From assembly GCF_033568475.1 (NCBI RefSeq), contig NC_133122.1, positions 74,051,442 to 74,115,441 on the forward strand: 64,000 nucleotides of DNA, written 5' to 3'. The notes under the pieces are model-generated. The model had not been told where the DNA came from. It made no database searches and saw only the letters and a list, made by a program, of their open reading frames with translations. This document shows positions 48,450 to 59,659 of this stretch, one piece after another; positions within the stretch are counted from its first letter, which is position 1; each line of letters begins with the position of its first letter. The position numbers and the translations under genes were made by a program. This stretch comes from Henckelia pumila (lineage: Eukaryota > Streptophyta > Magnoliopsida > Lamiales > Gesneriaceae).

Positions 48450-48974
48450 CTAATCTATGATTTCTCCATCGCCCGCGACTTCATCTTCTGCCGGAACTTC
48501 TTCTGGGTCCTCGTTTCCAACAAGGGCTGCCATAAGGAGCTGATCAATGTACTCGAGTGCGGCTAAGTTATGCGCCTCAAGGTTTTGCACAGTGTGCTGT
48601 AGCTCTTGCACTTGATTTTTTAAACCTTGGATACGGATTCCCGACTCTTGACGCCTTAGTGCCTCTTTGCGTGCCTCCTCAAGGAGTATGGCTTGAAGTT
48701 CCTTCACGTTAGCTAGTGCAGATGCTAGTTCCTTCTTTGTTTCCTCGTGTTCCTTCTCTTCCTTATTAAGGTAATATGCAAACCTTTCCACATCGGCTTC
48801 AAGGTGGTCCTGATGCTCCTCCATCTCACTCTTGTCAGCCTTTAGTGTCTTCATGTTTTCAATCATTTCCTCTTTCTCGTATTGCCCCACGTATAGCGAA
48901 GACCTCAATGATTTGATAACTTGATCCTTGCTTCGCACAGCGTTTTTGCGAGCCGTAACTTTGGTGCGAGCCAT
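48450..48974 (-). CDS. Array copy 3 leader ORF: coiled-coil protein with H3-tail-like N-terminus
   Basis: 174 codons, intact; best representative. After removal of Met the N-terminus is ARTKVTARKNAVRSKDQ. The first ten residues match the histone H3 tail ARTKQTARKS at eight positions, including those equivalent to R2, T3, K4, R8 and K9. Residues about 25-145 are Glu/Lys/Leu-rich heptads predicted as coiled coil, and the C-terminal 25 residues are acidic (NEDPEEVPAEDEVAGDGE). There is no transmembrane segment, zinc finger or gag-like core. Ogre-type elements also carry an ORF before gag, but I cannot claim homology. A role in chromatin or particle assembly is only a guess. Confidence 0.8.
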   Translation of the reverse strand: MARTKVTARKNAVRSKDQVIKSLRSSLYVGQYEKEEMIENMKTLKADKSEMEEHQDHLEADVERFAYYLNKEEKEHEETKKELASALANVKELQAILLEEARKEALRRQESGIRIQGLKNQVQELQHTVQNLEAHNLAALEYIDQLLMAALVGNEDPEEVPAEDEVAGDGEIID

Positions 48975-49397
48975 CTTTCTAAAATAAATAGGAATGGGTT
49001 CAAGTTAAAATTCAAATTGATGAAACTTCAGGCTGAATTGATATAGAACAAGATTTTTAGGCGAATTTTCCAGAAAAGAAAATTTTGATATTTTTCCAAG
49101 GATCGAAACTACTAATCACAAGGAGTATGAGACAATCGACAGAATCAAATTTCGAGTTTCCCACGAAAAGTTATAGGCAAAACAAACATTTCCAAAAATA
49201 GCAAAAACACGAATTCGAGGGTTCAAACAAACGAATTAGGGCTAAAAGCGTCACTGGTAATACAAAGTACGAGTTTGACTCAAAGGTCTGTCTGGGCCAG
49301 GATACGCTAGGCTAAGGTCAAAATTTGATAACGTCAAATTTTCGGTACGGAATCCCATCTGGATTTATGAACCTGGCGGGCTCTGATACCACTAAAA

Positions 49398-50855
49398 TGT
49401 CACGCCCCGAGACCGAGACGTGCCACCTGCGTTGTTTCAAATTCACACAAATTATAAAACAACAAGTCTCGTAGTACAATATATGCAAACCAGTCTTTTC
49501 TCATAAATAAATGCTCCAAAAATATTGTCTTTACAACTCGATAATCTAAAACTAATAACAATTGCGGAAGCGACTATAAACTTAAATAACAAAATATTAA
49601 TGTACCAAACTCAAAATAAAAATAACAAAATAAACTCTTAAAATGTTCTTCTATCACCATCCCCAAAACATATCTTGTTCTCGTTCCTCAACATCATCAT
49701 CTTCACCATCTGGGAGGGAAACAGTAAGGGGGTGAGTGTTTTGAGAAACACTAAGCAAGTTGGGCCGATCGATCATATCAAATATATACATATATATATT
49801 TATCTCAAAACTTGTAATATATTCCATAACAAAACATTTCTTTCATGTCCCAACAAAGCATAATATCATCATAAAAAAATAGACATGATTTACATACTTT
49901 GGCCAGACACTGAAATTCATCTCATTAATCGTGGCTAAGTGATCAGTCCCCTATATGTAATCCCTCTAAGGGGTGAGGTCATGGAACTGTTATTATTACC
50001 CACCGCATCAGGGCCATAACATAACATGGTTCGGAAATTTCCTTTCCACTCTTAATTTGAGTCATAACAGTGCCAAAACATACTTATAACAAATTCATCA
50101 AGAATATCAATTACATAGCAAAATTCGAAAGAATATCATGAACGATCGAAATTTTAAATCATACATAAAGTTTTAAAACAAAAGCCCACTTACCGTAGAT
50201 GTGTACAGAAATCAATAACCTTGCAAAGCCTGGACCGAAACTTCAATGGAAATTCGGAAGTACTTCTCGAAACACAATAATCTGTGAACCAACCAAAGCA
50301 AGCCCTTTTCTTTCTTTAATTTATTCCAAATTCACGAAAGTGATCTGACAAAACTTGAAAAATTTTACTCTCTCAAATCCCTAGGCTAACTCAACGTGTA
50401 ACTAGGGAAAAGTGGTTGGAAAATCCCTTAGGCCACTTGCAACCAAAAGTTGACTAAACCAACCGAAAGAAAATAAGGAGAAAAGTGGACAGAAATTGAC
50501 TCTATTGCTTAGGCTGCTACACAAAAATATGGAGATTAAAAGAGAGAATGAGTGATTTTCCTTAAGCTTTGAACCTCTATTTATAGGCACACAATAGGAG
50601 TTTGAGATTGACTAGGATAGTGACTTTCAAAATTTGAATTCAAATCTATCTCCCAAGATTTGACCACACCTAGATCTTGATCACCTATCTTAATAATATT
50701 TTATAAAGATTCTCAAAATTATATTCTATCTCCAACACTATCTCGATGACATAAAATATAATAATATTAATTATCATAAATTAACTATTATCACAAATAA
50801 ATAATTAAACAATAAAAGATCCTAAACGTAATTTAGAAAAATTACGGTTTTCACA
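49398..50855 (-). repeat. Array LTR 4
   Basis: 1458 bp. Near its right end it reads AAGATTCTCAAAAT, shared only with LTR 5 (others AAGATACCCAAAA). Confidence 0.95.
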
Positions 50856-50917
50856 TTCTCCCCACCTTAAAAGAAGTTTCGTCCTCGAAACTTTGATTAA
50901 CTTACTAGTAAGGGTCT

Positions 50918-52159
50918 CTAAGCTAAATGGTTCGATCGGTTACTCAGGTATAAGCTCCAATATCTTATGAACCTCTTAGATGTAAACGAATGGGTGGCGC
51001 CAAAATCGAACGAAACAGATAAAGAAACATTGTTGATTAGAATGGTACCTTCCACGATTTTGTTTGCACCGCCTGCTTCTTCTTGAGTAACTGCATAGAC
51101 ACGAGCATTGGGTTTATTTTCATTTGGTTGGCCTTGGGTAGTAGTACTAGTATGTGGTCCTGTCCTTGAATTCATGGTTTCGGGACATTGAGCAATTCGG
51201 TGTCCGAATTTTCCACAGTTGAAACAGGCACCAGTGTTTCGACGACATTCCCCTTCATGTCGGAGGTTGCAGGTGGGGCATAGCTTGGTCTGTGGATAGT
51301 TTGGAGCAGCATAAGTTTCCTTGAAGGATTTATAAGAATTGTTCGAATGCTTGGACACATGTTCGTGTGAAGAAGATTGGCCCGTCAGAGGTCGTTTGTT
51401 GTGGAAGTCATTCTCACGACGCTTGATGTCCGATTCAGCTCGGATGGCCGCTCCCATCAAATCCGCGAAGTTGGCAGGCTGATAAACTGCTAATGCCGAC
51501 TGTATACGACTATTCAACCCCTTCTTAAAACGATGCAACTTTAGATCATCGTCTCCCATAATTGTTGGGGCATAGGACCCAAGCTCATTAAACTTGGAAG
51601 TGTATTCCACCACTGTCATGTCTGGTGTTTGCATAAGATTCCCAAAATCGTTCAGCTTCTGCATTTTAACTTCAGTTGGAAAGTACTGCTTCAGAAATGC
51701 GGTACAGAACTGCTGCCATGTGATTGCTCCCACAGCTAGCATAGCAGGTGAAACGGCTTCCCACCATTTCCTTGCTTTGTCCTCCAGAAAAGGAATCGTC
51801 ACCTCTACTTTCAGTGCTTCAGGAATTTCAAGTAAACGAAGTTGGTCCTCCATCTTCTTCATCCAATTTGGTCCCACTTCTGGATCGGCATCCCCTTTGA
51901 ACATTTCAGTTCGGTTCTTGCGAAGAGCTTCGTAATGGAATTTGACTCCATTCTGGGCAGGTGGTGGAGGTGGCGGATTGCCATTGCCGTTTCCGTTAAT
52001 GTTTCCCATCCCTTGTATAGTTGTTGCCACTATTGCTGCAATAGCCGCAAGGTCTTCTCTACTAAGGTTGATTCTTGGAGGTGGGTTCGAATTATCCCCT
52101 TGGTTGTTGTTGTTGTTGTTGTTGTTGTTGTTGCGAGTTCTAGGGGGTGCTCCGGCCAT
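50918..52159 (-). CDS. Array copy 4 gag-protease stub, intact
   Basis: 413 uninterrupted codons, the only unbroken gag in the array. It opens MAGAPPRTR plus 10 Asn, then a Pro-rich stretch. The Retrotrans_gag core follows (about residues 75-240: MFKGDADPEVGPNWMKKMED, KARKWWEAVSPAMLAVGAIT, YFPTEVKMQKLNDF, YTSKFNELGSYAP, ADLMGAAIRAE). A Cys-rich CPTCNLRHEGEC and CCHC knuckle CFNCGKFGHRIAQC (about 51186-51229) come next, then a protease stub NNVSLSVSFDFGATHSFTSK. The catalytic D-T-G is D-F-G and the domain is cut after about 30 residues, so no protease activity is expected. The product could still form capsids and package the element RNA if another element supplied pol. Confidence 0.88.
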   Translation of the reverse strand: MAGAPPRTRNNNNNNNNNNQGDNSNPPPRINLSREDLAAIAAIVATTIQGMGNINGNGNGNPPPPPPAQNGVKFHYEALRKNRTEMFKGDADPEVGPNWMKKMEDQLRLLEIPEALKVEVTIPFLEDKARKWWEAVSPAMLAVGAITWQQFCTAFLKQYFPTEVKMQKLNDFGNLMQTPDMTVVEYTSKFNELGSYAPTIMGDDDLKLHRFKKGLNSRIQSALAVYQPANFADLMGAAIRAESDIKRRENDFHNKRPLTGQSSSHEHVSKHSNNSYKSFKETYAAPNYPQTKLCPTCNLRHEGECRRNTGACFNCGKFGHRIAQCPETMNSRTGPHTSTTTQGQPNENKPNARVYAVTQEEAGGANKIVEGTILINNVSLSVSFDFGATHSFTSKRFIRYWSLYLSNRSNHLA

Positions 52160-52387
52160 TTCCTACAGTAAGGGAGTTCTAAGAGTTTGTCGAAACATGA
52201 TACTTTAAGAAGAAAGGAAATAGCGGAATAAATAAATCAATAAATAATCCAAAGGATAAAAATTATGTTATTGATTCCCAAAATTTCATGAAGGTAAACA
52301 AAACAAGTCAAGTCTCAAAACACCAAGATATCAGAACCATGCTGAATAAAAATAGTGCTGAATAAAAGGAATAAGCTAGGTGATAGT

Positions 52388-52912
52388 CTAATCTATGATT
52401 TCTCCATCGCCCGCGGCTTCATCTTCTGCCGGAACTTCTTCTGGGTCCTCGTTTCCAACAAGGGCTGCCATAAGGAGCTGATCAATGTACTCGAGTGCAG
52501 CTAAGTTATGCGCCTCAAGGTTTTGCACAGTGTGTTGCAGCCCTTGCACTTGATTTTTTAAACCTTGGATACAGATTCCCGACTCTTGACGCCTTAGTGC
52601 CTCTTTGCGTGCCTCCTCAAGGAGTATGGCTTGAAGTTCCTTCACGTTAGCTAGTGCAGATGCTAGTTCCTTCTTTGTTTCCTCGTGTTCCTTCTCTTCC
52701 TTATTGAGGTAATATGCAAACCTTTCCACATCGGCTTCAAGGTGGTCCTGATGCTCCTCCATCTCACTCTTGTCAGCCTTTAGCGTCTTCATGTTTTCAA
52801 TCATTTCCTCTTTCTCGTATTGCTCCACGTATAGCGAAGACCTCAATGATTTGATAACTTGATCCTTGCTTCGCATAGCGTTTTTGCGAGCCGTAACTTT
52901 GGTGCGAGCCAT
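52388..52912 (-). CDS. Array copy 4 leader ORF: coiled-coil protein with H3-tail-like N-terminus
   Basis: 174 codons, intact, MARTKVTARKNAMRSKDQ at the start. The N-terminal ten residues after Met are identical to copies 1 and 3. The coiled coil and acidic tail are conserved, with single changes (for example IRIQ to ICIQ). The leader upstream (CATTTTCTAAAATAAATTG on the plus strand) matches copy 1 rather than copies 2, 3 and 5. Confidence 0.8.
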   Translation of the reverse strand: MARTKVTARKNAMRSKDQVIKSLRSSLYVEQYEKEEMIENMKTLKADKSEMEEHQDHLEADVERFAYYLNKEEKEHEETKKELASALANVKELQAILLEEARKEALRRQESGICIQGLKNQVQGLQHTVQNLEAHNLAALEYIDQLLMAALVGNEDPEEVPAEDEAAGDGEIID

Positions 52913-53335
52913 TTTCTAAAATAAATTGAAATGGGTTCAAGTTAAAATTCAAATTGATGAAACTTCAGGAAGAATTGATATAGAACAAGATTTTTAGGCG
53001 AATTTTCCAGAAAAGAAAATTTTGAGATTTTTCCAAGGATCGAAACTACTGATCACAAGGAGTATGAGACAATAGACAGAATCAAATTTCGAGTTTCCCA
53101 CGAAAAGTTATAGGCAAAACAAACATTTCAAAAAATAGCAAAAACACGAATTCGAGGGTTCAAACAAACGAATTAGGGCTAAAAGCGTCACTGGTCATAA
53201 AAAGTACGAGTTTGACTCAAAGGTCTGTTCGGGCCAGGATACGCTAGGCTAAGGTCGAAATTTGACAACGTCAAATTTTTCGGTACGGAATACCATCTGG
53301 ATTTATGAAACTGGCGGGCTCTGATACCACTAAAA

Positions 53336-54804
53336 TGTCACGCCCCGAGACCGAGACGTGCCACCGACGTTGTTTCAAATTCACACAAATTATAAAACAA
53401 CAAGTCTCGTAGTACAGTATATGCAAACCAGTCTTTTCTCATAAATAAATGCTCCAAAAATATTGTCTTTACAACTCGATAATCCAAAACTAATAACAAT
53501 TGCGGAAGCGACTATAAACTTAAATAACAAAATATTAATGTACCAAACTCAAAATAAAAATAAAAAAATAAAGTTTTAAAATGTTCTTCTATCACCATCC
53601 CCAAAACATATCTTGTTCTCGTTCCTCAACATCATCATCTTCACCATCTGGGAGGGAAAAAGTAAGGGGGTGAGTGTTTTGGGAAACACTCAGCAAGTGG
53701 GGGCCGATCGATCATATCAAATATATACATATATATATTTATCTCAAAACTTGTAATAGATTCCATAACAAAACATTTCTTTCATGTCCCAACAAAGCAT
53801 AACAAAGCATAATATCATCATAACAAAATAGACATGATTTACATTCTTTGGCCAGACACTGAAATTCATGTCATTAATCGTGGCTAACTGATCAGCCCCC
53901 TATATGTAATCCCTCTAAGGGGTGAGGTCATGGAACGGTTATTATTACCCACCGCATCAGGACCATAACATAACATGGTTCGAAAATTTCCTTTCCACTC
54001 TTAATTTGAGTCATAACAGTGCCAAAACATACTTATAACAAATTCATCAAGAATATCAATTACATATCAAAATTCAAAAGAATATCATGAACGATCGAAA
54101 TTTTAAATCATACATAAGGTTTTAAAACAAAAGCCCACTTACCGTAGATGTGTACAGAAATCAATAACCTTGCAAAGCCTGAACCGAAACTTCAATGGAA
54201 ATTTGGAAGTACTTCTCGAAACACACTAATCTGTGAACCAACCAAAGCAAGCCCTTTTCTTTCTTTAATTTATTCCAAATTCACGAAAGTGATCTGACAA
54301 ACCTTGAAAAATTTTACTCTCTCAAATCCCTAGGCTAACTCAACGTGTAACTAGGGAAAAGTGGTTGGAAAATCCCTTAGGCCACTTGCAACCAAAAGTT
54401 GACTAAACCAACCGAAAGAAAATAAGGAGAAAAGTGGACAGAAATTGACTCTATTGCTTAGGCTGCTACACAAAAATATGGAGATTAAAAGAGAGAATGA
54501 GTGATTTTCCTTAAGCTTTGAACCTCTATTTATAGGCACACAATAGGAGTTTGAGATTGACTAGGATAGTGACTTTCAAAATTTGAATTCAAATCTATCT
54601 CCCAAGATTTGACCACACCTAGATCTTGATCACCTATCTTAATAATATTTTATCAAGATTCTCAAAATTATATTCTATCTCCAACACTATCTCGATGACA
54701 TAAAATATACTAATATTAATTATCATAAATTAACTATTATCACAAATAAATAATTAAACAATAAAAGATCCTAAACGTAATTTAGAAAAATTACGGTTTT
54801 CACA
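53336..54804 (-). repeat. Array LTR 5
   Basis: 1469 bp with the AACAAAGCAT doubling. It is mosaic: its left half carries LTR 2 variants (CACCGACG, ACATTCTTTGG), and its right half carries the LTR 4 variant AAGATTCTCAAAAT. Confidence 0.95.
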
Positions 54805-54866
54805 TTCTCCCCACCTTAAAAGAAGTTTCGTCCTCGAAACTTTGATTAACTTACTAGTAAGGGTCG

Positions 54867-56055
54867 CTAAGCTAAATGGTTCGATCGGTTACTCAGGTAT
54901 AAGCTCCAACATCTTATGAACCTCTTAGATGTAAATGAATGGGTGGCGCCAAAATCGAACGAAACAGATAAAGAAACATTGTTGATTAGAATGGTACCTT
55001 CCACGACTTTGTTTGCACCGCCTGCTTCTTCTTGAGTAACTGCATAGACACGAGCATTGGGTTTATTTTCATTTGGTTGGCCTTGGGTAGTAGTACTAGT
55101 ATGTGGTCCTGTCCTTGACTTCTTGGTTTCGGGACATTGAGCAATTCGGTGTCCGAATTTTCCACAGTTGAAACAGGCACCAGTGTTTCGACGACATTCC
55201 CCTTCATGTCGGAGGTTGCAGGTGGGGCATAGCTTGATCTGTGGACAGTTTGGAGCAGCATAAGTTTCCTTGAAGGATTCATAAGAATTGTTCGAATGCT
55301 TGGACACATGTTCGTGTGAAGAAGATTGGCCCGTCAGAGGTCGTTTGTTGTGGAAGTCATTCTCACGACGCTTGATGTCCGATTCAGCTCAGATGGCTGC
55401 TCCCATCAAATCCGCGAAGTTGGCAGGCTGATAAACTGCTAATGCCGACTGTATACGACTATTCAACCCCTTCTTAAAACGATGAAACTTTAGATCATCG
55501 TCTCCCATAATTGTTGGGGCATAGGACCCAAGCTCATTAAACTTGGAAGTGTATTCCACCACTGTCATGTCTGGTGTTTGCATAAGATTCTCAAAATTGT
55601 TAAGCTTCTGCATTTTAACTTCAGTTGGAAAGTACTGCTTCAGAAATGCGGTACAGAACTGCTGCCATGTGATTGCTCCCACAGCTAGCATAGCAGGTGA
55701 AACGGCTTCCCACCATTTCCTTGCTTTGTCCTCCAGAAAAGGAATCGTCACCTCTACTTTCAGTGATTCAGGAATTTCAAGTAAACGAAGTTGGTCCTCC
55801 ATCTTTTTCATCCAATTTGGTTCCACTTCTGGATCGGCATCCCCTTTGAACATTTCAGTTCGGTTCTTGCGAAGAGCCTCGTAATGGAATTTGACTCCAT
55901 TCTAGGCAGGTGGTGGAGGTGGCGGATTGCCATTGCCGTTTCCGTTAATGTTTCCCATCCCTTGTATAGTTGTTGCCACTATTGCTGCAATAGCCGCAAG
56001 GTCTTCTCTACTATGGTTGATTATTGGAGGTGGGTTCGAATTATCCCCCTGGTTT

Positions 56056-56096
<41 letters not shown>

Positions 56097-56123
56097 GCGA
56101 GTTCTAGGGGGTGCTCCGGCCAT
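54867..56123 (-). pseudogene. Array copy 5 gag-protease stub, two stop codons
   Basis: It lacks the amber codon of copies 1-3 (reads KWWEAVSP like copy 4) but has TAG at 55902-55904 (PPPA-stop-NG) and TGA at 55389-55391 (GAAI-stop-AE). The Asn run is longest: N, K, then 13 N. The knuckle and DFG stub are kept. Confidence 0.88.
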
Positions 56124-56351
56124 TTCCTACAGTAAAGGAGTTCTAAGAGTTTGTCGAAACATGACACTTTAAGAAGAAAGGAAATAGCGGAATAAATAAA
56201 TCAATAAATAATCCAAAGGATAAAAATTATTTTATTGATTCCCAAAATTTCATGAAGGTAAACAAAACAAGTCAAGTCTCAAAACACCAAGATATCAGAA
56301 CCATGCTGAATAAAAATAGTGCTGAATAAAAGGAATAAGCTTGGTAATAGT

Positions 56352-56876
56352 CTAATCTATGATTTCTCCATCGTCCGCGGCTTCATCTTCTATCAGAACT
56401 TCTTCTGGGTCCTCGTTTCCAACAAGGGTTGCCATAAGGAGCTGATCAATGTACTCGAGTGCGGGTAAGCTATGCGCCTCAAGGTTTTGCACAGTGTGTT
56501 GCAGCTCTTGCACTTGATTTTTTAAACCTTGGATACGGATTCCCGAATCTTGATGCCTTAGTGCCTCTTTGCGTGCCTCCTCAAGGAGTATGGCTTGAAG
56601 TTCCTTCACGTTAGCTAGTGCAGATGCTAGTTCCTTCTTTGTTTCCTCGTGTTCCTTCTCTTCCTTATTGAGGTAATATGCAAACCTTTCCACATCGGCT
56701 TCAAGGTGGTCCTGATGCTCCTCCATCTCACTCTTGTCAGCCTTTAGCGTCTTCATGTTTTCAATCATTTCCTCTTTCTCGTATTGCTCCACGTATAGCG
56801 AAGACCTCAATGATTCGATAACTTGATCCTTGCTTCGCACAACGTTTTTGCTAGCCGTAACTTTGGTGCGAGCCAT
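56352..56876 (-). CDS. Array copy 5 leader ORF: coiled-coil protein
   Basis: 174 codons, open. The N-terminus reads MARTKVTASKNVVRSKDQ, so the H3-like Arg8 is Ser here. The coiled coil is kept and the tail reads NEDPEEVLIEDEAADDGE. It is the most diverged of the five copies, in line with the outermost position. Confidence 0.78.
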   Translation of the reverse strand: MARTKVTASKNVVRSKDQVIESLRSSLYVEQYEKEEMIENMKTLKADKSEMEEHQDHLEADVERFAYYLNKEEKEHEETKKELASALANVKELQAILLEEARKEALRHQDSGIRIQGLKNQVQELQHTVQNLEAHSLPALEYIDQLLMATLVGNEDPEEVLIEDEAADDGEIID

Positions 56877-57300
56877 TTTTCTAAAATAAATAGGAATGGG
56901 TTCAAGTTAAAATTCAAATTGATGAAACTTCAGGCAGAATTGATATAGAACAAGATTTTTAGGCGAATTTTCCAGAAAAGAAAATTTTGAGATATTTCCA
57001 AGGATCGAAACTACTAATCACAAGGAGTATGAGACAATCGACAGAATCAAATTTCGTGTTTCCCAGGAAAAGTTATAGGCAAAACAAACATTTCCAAAAA
57101 TAGCAAAAACGCGAATTCGAGGGTTCAAACAAACGAATTAGGGATAAAAGCGTCATTGGTCATACAAAGTACGAGTTTGACTCAAAGGTCGGTTCGGGCC
57201 AGGATACGCTAGGCTAAGGTCGAAATTTGACAACGTCAAATTTTTTGGTACGGAATCCCATCTGGATTTATGAACCTGGCGGGCTCTGATACCATTAAAA

Positions 57301-58769
57301 TGTCACGCCCCGAGACCGAGTCGTGCCACCGGCGTTGTTTCAAATTCACACAAATTATAAAACAACAAGCCTCGTAGTACATTATATGCAAACCAGTCTT
57401 TTCTCATAAATAAATGCTCCAAAAATATTGTCTTTACAACTCGATAATCCAAAACTAATAACAATTGCGGAAGAGACTATAAACTTAAATAACAAAATAT
57501 TAATGTACCAAAATCAAAATAAAAATAACAAAATAAACTCTTAAAATGTTCTTCTATCACCATCCCCAAAACATATCTTGTTCTCATTTCTCAACATCAT
57601 CATCTTCACCATCTGGGAGGGAAAAAGTAAGGGGGTGAGTGTTTTGGGAAACACTCAGCAAGTGGGGGCCGATCGATCATATCAAATATATACATATATA
57701 TATTTATCTCAAAACTTGTAATATATTCCATAACAAAACATTTCTTTCATGTCCCAACAAAGCATAACAAAGCATAATATCATCATAACAAAATAGACAT
57801 GATTTACATACTTTGGCCAGACACTGAAATTCAACTCATTAATCGTGGCTAACTGATCAGTCCCCTATATGTAATCCCTCTAAGGGGTGAGGTCATGGAA
57901 CGGTTATTATTACCCACCGCATCAGGGCCATAACTTAACATGGTTCGGAAATTTCCTTTCCACTCTTAATTTGATTCATAACAGTGCCAAAACATACTTA
58001 TAACAAATTCATCAAGAATATCAATTACATAGCAAAATTCGAAAGAATATCATGAACGATCGAAATTTTAAATCATACATAAGGTTTTAAAACATAAGCC
58101 CACTTACCGTAGATGTGTACAGACATCAATAACCTTGCAAAGCCTAGACCGAAACTTCAATGGAAATTCGGAAGTACTTCTCGAAACACACTAATCTGTG
58201 AACCAACCAAAGCAAGCCCTTTTCTTTCTTTAATTTATTCCCAATTCACGAAAGTGATCTGACAAACCTTGAGAAATTTTACTCTCTCAAATCCCTAGGC
58301 TAACTCAACGTGTAACTAGGGAAAAGTGGTTGGAAAATCCCTTAGGCCACTTGCAACCAAAAGTTGACTAAACCAACCGAAAGAAAATAAGGAGAAAAGT
58401 GGACAGAAATTGACTCTATTGCTTAGGCTGCTACACGAAAATATGGAGATTAAAAGAGAGAATGTGTGATTTTCCTTAAGATTTGAACCTCTATTTATAG
58501 GCACACAATAGGAGTTTGAGATTGACTAGGATAGTGACTTTCAAAATTTGAATTCAAATCTATCTCACAAGATTTGACCACACCTAGATCTTGATCACCT
58601 ATCTTAATAATATTTTATCAAGATACCCAAAATAATATTCTATCTCCAACACTATCTCGATGACATAAAATATACTAATATTAATTATCATAAATTAACT
58701 ATTATCACAAATAAATAATTAAACAATAAAAGATCCTAAACGTAATTTAGAAAAATTACGGTTTTCACA
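57301..58769 (-). repeat. Array LTR 6 (element 5' end, outermost right)
   Basis: 1469 bp with the AACAAAGCAT doubling, followed by the TSD TTTCG at 58770-58774. It is the upstream end of the array in element sense, yet no internal region follows on its outer side. Confidence 0.95.
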
Positions 58770-59659
58770 TTTCGGATAAAAACGAAAAAAACTGGAAATC
58801 CAAACCGAAAAAATTAAAGATCGAACCGAATCGAAAACCGTATTTTGTAATTCGGATATAAATATTAAAACCGAAGTTTATTTGGTTCGGTTTTGGATTA
58901 TATGTGTCAAAACCGAACCGACCAAAAAAACCGAAATTGAATTAGATTAATAATTTTATTTATATTTTATATTTACATTATATATTTTATAAGATAATAT
59001 TTAGTGAATGAATAACCATTTTGAATAATTTTTAGTTGATTGTTGTTTATTTATTTATTTTCGTTGTTTATATAATTTATAGTTGATTAATTGATTGTTG
59101 TTTATGTAATTTTTAGTTGATTGTAGTTTATGTAAGTCATTTAAACTTTATTTTTAAATTTTTTACTAAGAAATCATGTAAAAAGAACATATTATATTTT
59201 ACAATGTATTTATATTATTAATTTTAATAATTTTATCAAAATCCAAATAACCGTAGAAAAATTTGTTTTGTTTTTTTTATAATATTATAAGCCTGTGGTT
59301 GGATGTTTTTCCTTATATTGTTTGTTATTTTTTTTGTTTCTTCACTCTATGACTACAACTTTAAGTTGTGATTCATCCCTTTGGTTATTCCTTGTCATCA
59401 CATCTAACTACCGATTTGTTTTGTGTGTTGAGGTATTTAAATTACATGTTGAATAAAATTTATGTTTTTTTTATTATGTTATGTATTATTAATGATCAAA
59501 CCGAAAAAAACGAACCGTATAAACCGGTCTATTATAGTACAAAAACCGAATCGAAGTAGAACGATTTGACTTCGGATTACATTTTTTATAAACCGAAAAT
59601 CGGAGAACCGAACCGAAATTAGACAAATTAAAATCGAACCGATCGATGAACACTCCTAA

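Larger units (their letters stand above)
37578..58769 (-). mobile_element. Five-unit tandem array of a pol-less Ty3-type retroelement
   Basis: Six LTRs alternate with five internal regions at a period of 3928-3965 bp. Element sense is minus. Only the outside of the whole array has a target duplication: TTTCG at 37573-37577 and 58770-58774. None separates internal junctions, so neighbours share LTRs. Each internal region has a PBS for initiator-Met tRNA, an ORF for a coiled-coil protein, a gag-protease-stub ORF and a PPT, but no RT, RNase H or integrase. The structure fits one insertion of a non-autonomous element expanded by unequal LTR recombination. Copies differ by a few percent by eye. 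Confidence 0.93.
37558..59659. mobile_element. MITE-like element rich in GGTTCGG motifs, split by the retroelement array
   Basis: The left end TTAGGGGTGTTCATATTTCG (37558-37577) and right end, the inverse of TTAGGAGTGTTCATCGATCGG at 59659, form terminal inverted repeats. The body (58775-59640) is full of AACCGAA/TTCGGTT motifs typical of a widespread plant MITE type. With the array and one TTTCG copy removed the element is about 0.9 kb. A target duplication could not be assigned unambiguously. A 60-codon frame in it at 59368 has no recognisable product. Confidence 0.6.
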
